From NCBI GenBank assembly GCA_964588325.1, contig CAZPOR010000002.1, forward strand, positions 1-64,000: 64,000 nucleotides of DNA, read 5' to 3'. Each line of letters opens with the position of its first letter. Within the stretch, counting starts at the first letter, position 1. Position numbers and translations under genes: made by a program. The notes under the pieces are model-generated. The model was not told the origin of the DNA. It did no database searches and was given only the letters and a program-made list of their open reading frames with translations. The DNA comes from Thiovibrio sp964588325 (GTDB lineage Bacteria; Desulfobacterota; Desulfobulbia; Desulfobulbales; Desulfurivibrionaceae). Positions 43,544 through 51,089 of this stretch are shown here, one piece after another.

Positions 43544-44299
43544 TCAAGAGGGCATGTCCCCTTGCCGGAGAAGCTCCCCGCGGGCGGAGATCACCACCTC
43601 CCGCACCGGGATGGCCATGCCGGAGCGGGAAAGGGCCTGGGAAACAATGTGGCGCATGTTGGAGCAGCAGGGCACCTCCATGATGGCCATGGTGATGCTT
43701 TTGATTCCGGACGAGGCAAAGATTTCCGCGAATTTGGCGATGGCGCTTTCCGCCTCGTCGAATTTCGGGCAGCCCACCATGACGACCTTGCCGCTGAGAA
43801 GATCGCGGTGAAAATCCGGATAGGCCACGGGCACGCAGTCGGCCGCGATCAGGAGGTCGGCCCCTTTGAGAAAGGGCGCGCTGGGCGGCACCAGCCGGAT
43901 CTGCACCGGCCAGTGGCTCAGGGCCGAACCGCTGACCGCACCGAGATGAACCGGCGCATTGGCCGCCTGGCAGGGAGTGGCCGGGGCAAAGGTCTGCAAT
44001 CTCGCCGAGGGGCAGCCGCCCACCGGCGGGGCGGGTTGGGCGTGCGGCGCGTTCCGGTTTTTGAGCAGCTCTTCCACCGCCTCTTCGTCAAAATCCTCCG
44101 CTTCCCGTTCGATGATGCGCAGGGCCCCGGTGGGGCACTCGCCCAGGCAGGCGCCCAGGCCGTCGCAATATTTTTCCGCCAGCATGCGCGCCTTGCCGTC
44201 CACGATCTGCAGCGCTCCTTCCGCGCAGGCCGGCACGCACTCGCCGCAGCCGGTGCAGAGGTCTTCGTTTATCTCGATTATTTTTCGCAGTATCTTCAT
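43544..44299 (-). CDS. 4Fe-4S ferredoxin-like protein of the hcp locus
   Basis: The 251-residue protein has two N-terminal cysteine motifs (CTGCGECVPACAEG and CDGLGACLGECPTG). The first is a standard [4Fe-4S] motif; the second is slightly irregular (C-x5-C). After a Pro-rich linker, a C-terminal domain follows with VPCCSNMRHIVSQAL. The protein lies directly after the HD gene and two genes after hcp, so it may be the electron donor to Hcp; similar ferredoxin-like proteins accompany hcp in other anaerobes. No transmembrane segment is seen. Confidence 0.78.
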   Translation of the reverse strand: MKILRKIIEINEDLCTGCGECVPACAEGALQIVDGKARMLAEKYCDGLGACLGECPTGALRIIEREAEDFDEEAVEELLKNRNAPHAQPAPPVGGCPSARLQTFAPATPCQAANAPVHLGAVSGSALSHWPVQIRLVPPSAPFLKGADLLIAADCVPVAYPDFHRDLLSGKVVMVGCPKFDEAESAIAKFAEIFASSGIKSITMAIMEVPCCSNMRHIVSQALSRSGMAIPVREVVISARGELLRQGDMPS

Positions 44300-44311
44300 G
44301 GCGGTTCTCCG

Positions 44312-45043
44312 TTAGCTCCTGAACAGCGTCTTGGCGGCCAGGGCGGCTCCTGCCTTGGTGAGGAAGGAGCGGTCGATGATCTTGTGCAGATGGTCCGCAG
44401 GGGACGGGATATCCTGCTGTTTTTCTTCCAGATTGGTGATCAGGTCCGCATCGTAGAGCACCTTGAAGTTCATGCTCTCCTCGGGCCTTGGCACATGGTG
44501 GTGGCCGATGATGTCGCAGACCTCGTCGATGAGCGGCTGCGGCGCCCCCAGTCCGGTGAGAATCTCCCTGGCCACCGGCGGCCCCTCCACATGTTGGTAT
44601 TTGGGCGACGAGCTGTTGTACTTGCGTTCCGATTCCCTGATGCCGATGTCGTGGAGATAGGCGGTGATCTCCACCACCGCCGGGTTGCATGCCTCGTGGG
44701 CCGCGATTTCCAGGGCATGGCGGGCCACCCGGCTGGCGTGGCCGATGCGGCGGAAATCGTCGCCAAAGTAGCGTTTCATTTCCACCGCCACCCGCTCTTT
44801 GAGCAGTTCCTGCTTCTTGTTCAGCAGCTCCGGCGGCAGGGAGCCCAGGCATTGCGCGGCATAGGGACAATACGAGGCGCAACCGAAGTCGTTGTTGGGG
44901 TTGAGCATCTTGGTCCCGCATGTGCCGCATTTGCGGGTGGAGTCGTCCTTGAAGAACTCGATACTGTTGCCGCATTTCGGGCAGGTTGCCTCGAAAACGG
45001 CATTGGCGTCCCAGTAGCGGCTGTCCTGGCCAGGGCATTGCAT
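44312..45043 (-). CDS. HD-domain protein with N-terminal zinc-ribbon region
   Basis: The 243-residue protein begins with cysteine pairs CPKC and CGTC (about 20-42), plus CASYCPYAAQC, which look like a metal site. An HD-type hydrolase domain follows (RHALEIAAHE; the metal pair in YLHDIGIRES; later IGHHH and DADLI). Such HD proteins cleave phosphoester bonds in nucleotides. Its position between hcp and the ferredoxin-like gene suggests a role in the same stress response. The start was set at ATG 45043 with AAGGAG upstream; a longer frame runs back into the repeat element. Confidence 0.82.
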   Translation of the reverse strand: MQCPGQDSRYWDANAVFEATCPKCGNSIEFFKDDSTRKCGTCGTKMLNPNNDFGCASYCPYAAQCLGSLPPELLNKKQELLKERVAVEMKRYFGDDFRRIGHASRVARHALEIAAHEACNPAVVEITAYLHDIGIRESERKYNSSSPKYQHVEGPPVAREILTGLGAPQPLIDEVCDIIGHHHVPRPEESMNFKVLYDADLITNLEEKQQDIPSPADHLHKIIDRSFLTKAGAALAAKTLFRS

Positions 45044-45056
45044 GGCAAGCTCCTTC

Positions 45057-45187
45057 GTAACTGCCCAGCAACACCACATCTGCTTCGCAGTCTTGCGGTG
45101 ATCGCTTAGCTGTCATCGGCCTGCTCATGTGCAATAGCACACTTCGCAGGCCTCTTCCGCGCATCTGCGGCGCTGCTGAACCGTTAC
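45057..45187. repeat. Dispersed palindromic repeat, copy B
   Basis: The outer arms read GTAACTGCCCAGCAACACC and GGCGCTGCTGAACCGTTAC. The core TCATCGGCCTGCTC and inner hairpin TGTGC-AA-TAGCACA match copy A. It lies between hcp and the HD-protein gene, so those two may be separated transcriptionally by it. Confidence 0.88.
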
Positions 45188-45245
45188 TCTTTTTATGTAG
45201 CAAGGATCAGGCGGCGGAGGGAGGGCCGCTGTCTGATCCGTTGTG

Positions 45246-46877
45246 TTATCCGAGAATGGCTTTCAAATCCTCGGCCGGGGTGGTCACCGGCTTGATGGCG
45301 AAATTCTTTACCAGCACATCCAGCACGTTGGGGGTGATGAAGGCGGGCAGGGAGGGTCCGAGCCGGATGTCCTTGATCCCCAAGCTCAGCAGGGTCAGCA
45401 GGATGACCACCGCCTTCTGCTCGTACCAGGAAAGCACCAGGGAGAGCGGCAGGTCGTTGACTCCGCACTCGAAGGCGCCGGCAAGGGCCACGGCGATCTG
45501 GATGGCCGAATAGGCATCGTTGCACTGGCCCACATCCAGCAGGCGCGGGATGCCGCCGATGTCGCCCAGTTTTTTGTCAAAGAAGCGGAACTTGCCGCAG
45601 GCCAGGGTCAGCACCATGCAGTCTGCCGGGATCTGCTCCACAAGCTCGGTGTAGTAGTTGCGGCCGGGCTTGGCGCCGTCGCAGCCGCCCACCAAAAAGA
45701 AGTGGCGGATGGCCTTGGATTTGACCGCATCGATGACCTTGTCCGCCACTCCCAAAACGGTGTTCCGGGCAAAGCCCACCAGGACCGAGCCGTTGTCCAC
45801 GGTGTCGGTGAAGCCGGGCAGGGCCAGGGCGCGGTTGATGACCGGACTGAAGTCTTTGTTCTCGCCGATGTGCGTCACATCGGGCCAGCCGACCAGGCCG
45901 GTGGTGAAAACGTTGGCCTTGTAAGCATCGCTGGGCTTCTGGATGCAGTTGGTGGTAAAGAGGATGGCCCCGGGAAATTGCGGCATCTCCTTCTGCTGGT
46001 TCTGCCAGGCCGTGCCGAAATGCCCGTAGAAATGGGGGTATTTTTTCAGCTCGGGATAGCCGTGGCAGGGAAGCATCTCGCCATGGGTGTAGATGTTGAT
46101 TCCCTTGCCCTTGGTCTGTTCAAGGAGCATGGCCAGATCCTTGAGGTCATGGCCCGTGACCAGGATGCACTTGCCGGGGACATGCCCCAGCGGCACCGGG
46201 GTGGGAACCGGATGGCCGTAAGTCCCGGTGTTGCCGGCATCGAGCAGCTCCATGGCCTTGAGATTGACCTCGCCGCACTTCAGGGCGAGGCCGACCAGTT
46301 GGTCAAGCCCCAGATCCTTGCGGGTCAGCTCTCCCATGGCCTCATGGATGTAGGTATAGACCGTGTCGTCTTCCTTTCCGAGGATGGCGGCGTGGTCGGT
46401 GTAGGCGGCAAGGCCGCGAAGGCCGTACATGGTGATCTGCTTCAGGGATTGCAGGTCCGGATTGGCGTCCAGGGTGGTGATGAAGTTCAGGGCCGCTCCT
46501 TGCGCTTCCAGGCCGGCCAGGGTGTCGGCCGGGGTAAAGGTGGCTGCCGGGGCGGTGAAATCAACCACGCCGCCCGCGGCTTTGACTTTTGCCTTCAGCG
46601 CTTCGCGCAGGGTGACGGTCTGGCGGATCAGGGCTTCAAAGCGGCTGGGGTCGAAATCCACATTGGTGAGGCAGGAAAAAATCGCCTCGCAGGTGAAGCG
46701 GTCAACACCGCGGTCAACAACGCCGGCCTTGCGGCCAGAGGCGGCCACGAGGCACAAACCTTGGACAGCATGGGTCAGCAGGTCTTCGAGTCCTGCCACT
46801 GCTTCATTTTTTCCACAGACACCCATGACGGTGCATCCGGTTCCCTTGGCGGTCTGTTCACATTGGTTGCAAAACAT
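45246..46877 (-). CDS. hcp: Hydroxylamine reductase / hybrid cluster protein Hcp
   Basis: The 543-residue protein has the N-terminal cubane motif with four cysteines (C3, C6, C15, C21: MFCNQCEQTAKGTGCTVMGVC), the class I pattern. The hybrid-cluster domain contains the other ligands (for example in GTYGHPVPT and TNCIQKPSDAYK). Hcp reduces hydroxylamine in vitro and acts as an NO reductase or S-nitrosylase in vivo. It fits the nitrite-producing metabolism nearby. It carries an FNR-type box at -41.5 and is followed by two partner genes. Confidence 0.96.
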   Translation of the reverse strand: MFCNQCEQTAKGTGCTVMGVCGKNEAVAGLEDLLTHAVQGLCLVAASGRKAGVVDRGVDRFTCEAIFSCLTNVDFDPSRFEALIRQTVTLREALKAKVKAAGGVVDFTAPAATFTPADTLAGLEAQGAALNFITTLDANPDLQSLKQITMYGLRGLAAYTDHAAILGKEDDTVYTYIHEAMGELTRKDLGLDQLVGLALKCGEVNLKAMELLDAGNTGTYGHPVPTPVPLGHVPGKCILVTGHDLKDLAMLLEQTKGKGINIYTHGEMLPCHGYPELKKYPHFYGHFGTAWQNQQKEMPQFPGAILFTTNCIQKPSDAYKANVFTTGLVGWPDVTHIGENKDFSPVINRALALPGFTDTVDNGSVLVGFARNTVLGVADKVIDAVKSKAIRHFFLVGGCDGAKPGRNYYTELVEQIPADCMVLTLACGKFRFFDKKLGDIGGIPRLLDVGQCNDAYSAIQIAVALAGAFECGVNDLPLSLVLSWYEQKAVVILLTLLSLGIKDIRLGPSLPAFITPNVLDVLVKNFAIKPVTTPAEDLKAILG

Positions 46878-46942
46878 GGCGATTCTCCTTTGGTGTGATG
46901 TACAGGTGGTGTATACCCCGAATTGGTGCGTTTGTTAGGGAG

Positions 46943-46984
46943 ACTATAGCGGTAATTATCCCCCTGGGCGTTGACTTAAATCAA
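46943..46984 (-). promoter_or_regulatory. hcp promoter with FNR/HcpR-type box
   Basis: The palindrome TTGACTTAAATCAA (46971-46984) matches the FNR-family consensus TTGAT-N4-ATCAA at nine of ten half-site bases. A -10-like TATAGT on the minus strand (46948-46943) predicts a start at 46936, putting the box centre at -41.5, the class II activator position. The leader of about 60 bases runs to hcp. The rest of 46878-47202 shows no gene. Confidence 0.75.
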
Positions 46985-47202
46985 GAACAAAGAGTTTTTT
47001 TGTCCTGTTTTGTTTTTTTTCAGTGCAGGGGGAGGCGCTCCCGGGAAGAAGAGGAAAAAGTTTCTTTTTCTGTGCGCACGCAATGGGACTGTTTTTCGGG
47101 GAATAAATATGCAATGCGCTGAAATGTAAGCGAAAAAGAGAAAATATGGAGGCTGTGGCGGAGTGGGAACGGTTTTTGCTTATTGTGCAGGCAAGGGGAA
47201 AA

Positions 47203-47832
47203 TTATTCTTGCAAGGAGCACGGCGATGAGCCCATTGATCTGTCACCCGTTACAGGATATCGGTCTGGGGGAGGAATTCCCCAGGCAAGACACAGGCGGG
47301 AATATAGCCGGGAAAGTTTTTCAGGATGGGTGCCCAGGGCAGCGCACAGGCTATCAGCCGTATGGAGAGAGCGGACCGCCAGACAATGAGGATCGCCAAA
47401 GACCTTCAGGGTTTCGCCTGTGAACCAGAAAGGATACATCCGGCAAAAGTAGGGGCGGGCCTTTTCCGGAAGCAGGCAGCCGCTCGGGCCGAGCAGGGAG
47501 CATTGCCCCAGATTGTTCTGGGCCAGACGCAGGTGGTGTCCGCCCAGGGGGAAAGAGCTTAGCGCTTCGTGTTCGCTGCCGGGGAAAAGTGTCTGTATCC
47601 CCTGGATAAAATTTTGGGAGTTATGTTCCCGGACCACAAAGCTGCCGTTTTCGATCCACGGAACAAGGCGCACCATGCGCTGCCACTCTTCGCCGGAGAG
47701 GGGGGCAACCAGCTCTTCTTCGCTGGTGCCGCATCGGCAGCAGGTGGGGCCCAGGTTGGCGCATTCTGCGCAAATTCCTGGAGTTCCGCCGAAAATTGTG
47801 TTTGGATTTTTGGTGAAATCCCTGTCGAGCAT
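47203..47832 (-). CDS. YkgJ-type cysteine cluster protein
   Basis: The 209-residue protein is rich in cysteines in a YkgJ-like layout: CAECANLGPTCCRCG near 21-35 and later CSLLGPSGCLLPEKARPYFCRMYPF near 110-135. YkgJ proteins are thought to bind a metal or Fe-S cluster through CxxC...CxxC..P sets. Function is unknown. It is not linked to hcp: the gene faces leftward 325 bases upstream of it and no shared promoter is seen. Confidence 0.8.
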   Translation of the reverse strand: MLDRDFTKNPNTIFGGTPGICAECANLGPTCCRCGTSEEELVAPLSGEEWQRMVRLVPWIENGSFVVREHNSQNFIQGIQTLFPGSEHEALSSFPLGGHHLRLAQNNLGQCSLLGPSGCLLPEKARPYFCRMYPFWFTGETLKVFGDPHCLAVRSLHTADSLCAALGTHPEKLSRLYSRLCLAWGIPPPDRYPVTGDRSMGSSPCSLQE

Positions 47833-48068
47833 GGCCGCAAACCTCCCGTATCATTCGTATCGGGAGAGCGGCCGTGGGACTTGAGGATTTTTTCAGCCTT
47901 ATTTTTCAAGGCCTGTAAAGAGGGGGGCGGGAGCCGCTTTCGATCAAGGCGCGGCAGCTTTTCCGGCAATCCCGGGAAAAAAATTGGCGCGCAAGAGAGG
48001 GCGAGATGCTACTATAGCACGTTGTTGTATCCGGTGCGGCAGAGGCTCAATAAAGACAGGACGGCAGG

Positions 48069-48686
48069 ATGATGGAATATTTCTTGGTGATCGGCGCGTA
48101 TCTTGTCGGCTCAATCCCTTTTGGGCTGATGCTGGGAAAAGTTGCGGGTATTGACGTGCGCGGTGCGGGCAGCGGCAACATCGGCGCCACCAATGTCGCC
48201 CGGCTGGCCGGCAAAAAACTTGGGGTGCTCACCCTGGTCTGCGATGCGCTCAAGGCCATTCTGCCGATGCTTGCCGCTGCCTGGTTGCTGGAGAATGCCG
48301 GCCAGCGGGAGCTGTGGATAGCGCTCTGCGGCGGCGCGGCCTTTCTGGGCCATCTCTATCCGCTGTATCTGCGGTTTAAGGGCGGCAAGGGCGTTGCCAC
48401 GGCGCTGGGCATCTTTCTCTATCTTGAGCCGGTCGCGGCGCTCATCGGCATGCTTCTCTTTGCCGGGGTGGTCTACAACTGGGGCTATGTTTCCTTGGGC
48501 TCGCTCACCGCAGCCCTGCTGATGCCGGGGCTGGTCTGGCTGCTCTCCGGTTCGGTGAGCAATTCCCTTCTGGCGTTCGGGATAGGGGCGTTGATCTGGC
48601 TCAAGCACCGGGAGAACATCGAGCGTCTCATGAAGCATGAGGAGAAGAGCTGGAGAAAAAAGGACTCCGGTTCGAACAGCGCATGA
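48069..48686 (+). CDS. plsY: Glycerol-3-phosphate acyltransferase PlsY
   Basis: The 205-residue membrane enzyme moves an acyl group from acyl-phosphate to glycerol-3-phosphate. All three PlsY motifs are present: GSIPFG near 13, SGNIGATNVAR near 35 and a later GGKGVATALG near 110. Five hydrophobic segments fit the family. The tail of charged residues after 185 is slightly longer than usual. Its stop overlaps the start of the J-domain gene (ATGA). Confidence 0.95.
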   Translation: MMEYFLVIGAYLVGSIPFGLMLGKVAGIDVRGAGSGNIGATNVARLAGKKLGVLTLVCDALKAILPMLAAAWLLENAGQRELWIALCGGAAFLGHLYPLYLRFKGGKGVATALGIFLYLEPVAALIGMLLFAGVVYNWGYVSLGSLTAALLMPGLVWLLSGSVSNSLLAFGIGALIWLKHRENIERLMKHEEKSWRKKDSGSNSA

Positions 48687-49009
48687 CCAACGATGAATGG
48701 AAAAAGATCGTGGAGGCCAAGACTCTCTTGGGCTTGCCGGACCAGGCAAGCCTGGAGGAGATAAAAAAGGCCTACCGCCGGCTCTCCAAGGAGCATCATC
48801 CCGATCTTGCCGGGCACAAAGAGGCAAGTCCGGAAGTGCAGAGGCTGGAAATGCACCGGCTCACCGAAGCGTGCCAGATTCTTGTGGAGTATGGGAAAAA
48901 GTACAAAATCCCACTGGTGCCGGGGGAGGATCAACCCCTTGACGGGGAAGACTGGTGGATGCAACGTTTTGGGGATGATCCCCTGTGGAGCCCGGGCCGC
49001 GGCAAATAA
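48683..49009 (+). CDS. Short J-domain (DnaJ-like) protein
   Basis: The 108-residue protein is a J domain only: helix II (SLEEIKKAYRRLSKEHHPDLAG) contains the essential HPD tripeptide at about 38-40. A 40-residue C-terminal tail has no zinc finger or substrate-binding domain. It would stimulate an Hsp70 for a specific task. It overlaps plsY by four bases, so it is probably co-translated with it; the functional reason is unclear. Confidence 0.88.
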   Translation: MTNDEWKKIVEAKTLLGLPDQASLEEIKKAYRRLSKEHHPDLAGHKEASPEVQRLEMHRLTEACQILVEYGKKYKIPLVPGEDQPLDGEDWWMQRFGDDPLWSPGRGK

Positions 49010-49084
49010 TCGCCAGCAACCGCCGGACGGCCATCTGCTTCGCAGCCTCGCCTCTTTTGCCGCCTGTGGCGCGGCTGACTTTGA

Positions 49085-50977
49085 TTACTCCAAGAACTTC
49101 TTGTCGGTGGTGATTGTGGCCCGGCTCTGGAGATACGCGAGCCAAGAGCCCATGACCTGCATCTGTTTTTCCTGGGTGAGCAATTTTCGCAGCGGTTCTT
49201 TCCGCCCGGCAAATACGTCCTCGCCCGCCGGGTTGCTTTCCTTGAAATGGAGCACATAGAATGTTGTGCCGTTTTCCGCGATCTCGTCAGGGTACGGTGA
49301 AGCGGCGCTGAGTTTCAAGCCTTGCGCGGCCACGGGCGCGGGCAAGCCGCTGGCTGCCTGCTGGCTTCTCGTGAAAAAAGAGGTTTCCTGAATCCGGCTC
49401 TTGGTTTTTTCCAGCCCGGCAACAAGGGAGCCTTCCTTTTTGGCTTGGACCAGCAAGGCCACGGCGGCGTCTTTGGCCTTGGCCTGGGCCTGCTCGTCAA
49501 GAAAATCCTTTTCCACTCTGGCGCGGACCTCGGCCAGCGGCGGAACCTGGGGTTCCTTCACTTCGTCCACATAGAGAATGGCGTAGCCGCCGTTTATTTC
49601 AAGCAACGAGCTCAACTCGCCCTTTTTCAGGGCGAAGATGGTTTTGACAAGCGCGGGCGGCCCTGCCAGCGCCGCGGGAAGGGTGCTCTGGGTAAAGTAG
49701 CCGGTTGTCTGTACCGGCGCCGCTGCCTCGGTTGCATACTTGTCCAGGCTGCCGGCCTGGATGATTCCCTCGTAGGCCTGGTTTGCCAGTTGGAAGGTAA
49801 GGTCCTTGCCGCGCTGGGCCTTGAGTTCATTGGCGATCTGTTCCCGCGCCGCGGCAAGGGCGGTCATCTGCGCCGGTTTGATGTGCTCAAGCTTGATGAT
49901 GTGGAGGCCGAATTGCGTCTCTACGACTCCGCTGATCTCTCCCTCCTTGAGAGCAAAGGCCGCCTCGGCAAAGGGCTGGACCATCTGTTCCTTGTGGAAA
50001 AAACCGAGGTTGCCGCCTTTTTCCCCGGATGAATCCTCGGAGTGCTCCTTGGCCAGTTGAGCAAAATCCTTACCCGCCTTGGCCAGCGCCAGGATGGCCT
50101 CCAGTTTTTTGCGCTTGGCGTCTCGCAGCTCCGGGCTCTCCTTGGCATCGGAGCGCAGCAGGATGTGCCGGGCCTGGCGCTGCTCGGGGGCGGAAAATTT
50201 GTCCGGGTTTAAGGCGTAGTACTGTTCGATCTCCTGATCGCTTACCTGGATGCTGGCCAGCCCCTGTTCGTTGCGAAAGGTGAAGTACCGGAGCTTGACC
50301 TGCGGTTCGGTCAGGTAGGCTTGCTTGCGTTGCGCAAAAAAAGTGCTCAGCTCCTGATCGGCCACCGGGCCCGCAGTCCGGAAGTCATCCGCGTTGAAGG
50401 CGACATATTCGAGCTTGAGTTGATCGTTGTCAAAGGCGAACCGGTCCTTGAGTTCGCTGCCGGAGACCCGGCCGAAGCGGGAAAGGTGGGCAAGAATCTT
50501 GGCGTGGAGCAGATCGTTGCGCACGTTGTTTTCAAAATCAGCCGTGGTCATTTTCGAGGAGGCAAGGAGCGTTTTGTAGCGGTCGAGCTTGAAAATCCCC
50601 GCTTCCCGGAAGGCATCCATGCCATGGATAACCGTGCGCACCTCCTCATTGCCGACAATCAACCCCGCTTCCTTGGCGCCCTGTTGCATGACCAGTTCCT
50701 GGATTATCTGGTTCAGCACCTGCTGCTTCAGGTTCAAAACCTCAAGCAGCTCCGGAGGCAGGGCGCCGCCGAACTGCTCCTGATACCTGTTGACCGTCTG
50801 TTCATGGGCCTGCTGGTATTGCCGCAAGGAGATTTTCTGGCCATTGACCGTGGCGATGGCGTCGGGGCCGCCTTGCTGGGAAGAGTTCACCCCCCAGAAG
50901 ACAAAAACCAGAATGATGATGAGGATGATCGCCTGAATATAGGTCGATTTGGCCTTGCGGCGCATGAAGTCGAGCAT
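49085..50977 (-). CDS. PpiD-like membrane-anchored peptidyl-prolyl isomerase
   Basis: The 630-residue protein has one N-terminal membrane helix (YIQAIILIIILVFVFWGVN, about 13-31), a SurA_N-type chaperone part (about 35-210), and a rotamase (PpiC) domain at about 265-365 with ARHILLR and GGNLGFF. Further C-terminal repeats follow. PpiD stays in the inner membrane and helps newly exported proteins fold. The length matches E. coli PpiD (623). The gene is leftward and follows polA after 112 bases. I do not assign the symbol because SurA/PpiD names overlap in this phylum. Confidence 0.9.
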   Translation of the reverse strand: MLDFMRRKAKSTYIQAIILIIILVFVFWGVNSSQQGGPDAIATVNGQKISLRQYQQAHEQTVNRYQEQFGGALPPELLEVLNLKQQVLNQIIQELVMQQGAKEAGLIVGNEEVRTVIHGMDAFREAGIFKLDRYKTLLASSKMTTADFENNVRNDLLHAKILAHLSRFGRVSGSELKDRFAFDNDQLKLEYVAFNADDFRTAGPVADQELSTFFAQRKQAYLTEPQVKLRYFTFRNEQGLASIQVSDQEIEQYYALNPDKFSAPEQRQARHILLRSDAKESPELRDAKRKKLEAILALAKAGKDFAQLAKEHSEDSSGEKGGNLGFFHKEQMVQPFAEAAFALKEGEISGVVETQFGLHIIKLEHIKPAQMTALAAAREQIANELKAQRGKDLTFQLANQAYEGIIQAGSLDKYATEAAAPVQTTGYFTQSTLPAALAGPPALVKTIFALKKGELSSLLEINGGYAILYVDEVKEPQVPPLAEVRARVEKDFLDEQAQAKAKDAAVALLVQAKKEGSLVAGLEKTKSRIQETSFFTRSQQAASGLPAPVAAQGLKLSAASPYPDEIAENGTTFYVLHFKESNPAGEDVFAGRKEPLRKLLTQEKQMQVMGSWLAYLQSRATITTDKKFLE

Positions 50978-51089
50978 GTGTCACCCACGGATAATGATGA
51001 GAAGGCTGTTTTGTTTGAAATTCAGGACGTTATCCTAATTTTTTTCCCGGAGACAGTCAATGGATTTAAGCAGCCTCGGGGGATGCCTC

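Noticed and set aside
49010..49084. Possible fifth copy of the dispersed palindrome family
   Set aside because: Only CCAGCAACCGCC and CATCTGCTTCGCAG match; the right arm and core are absent. At best it is a fragment.
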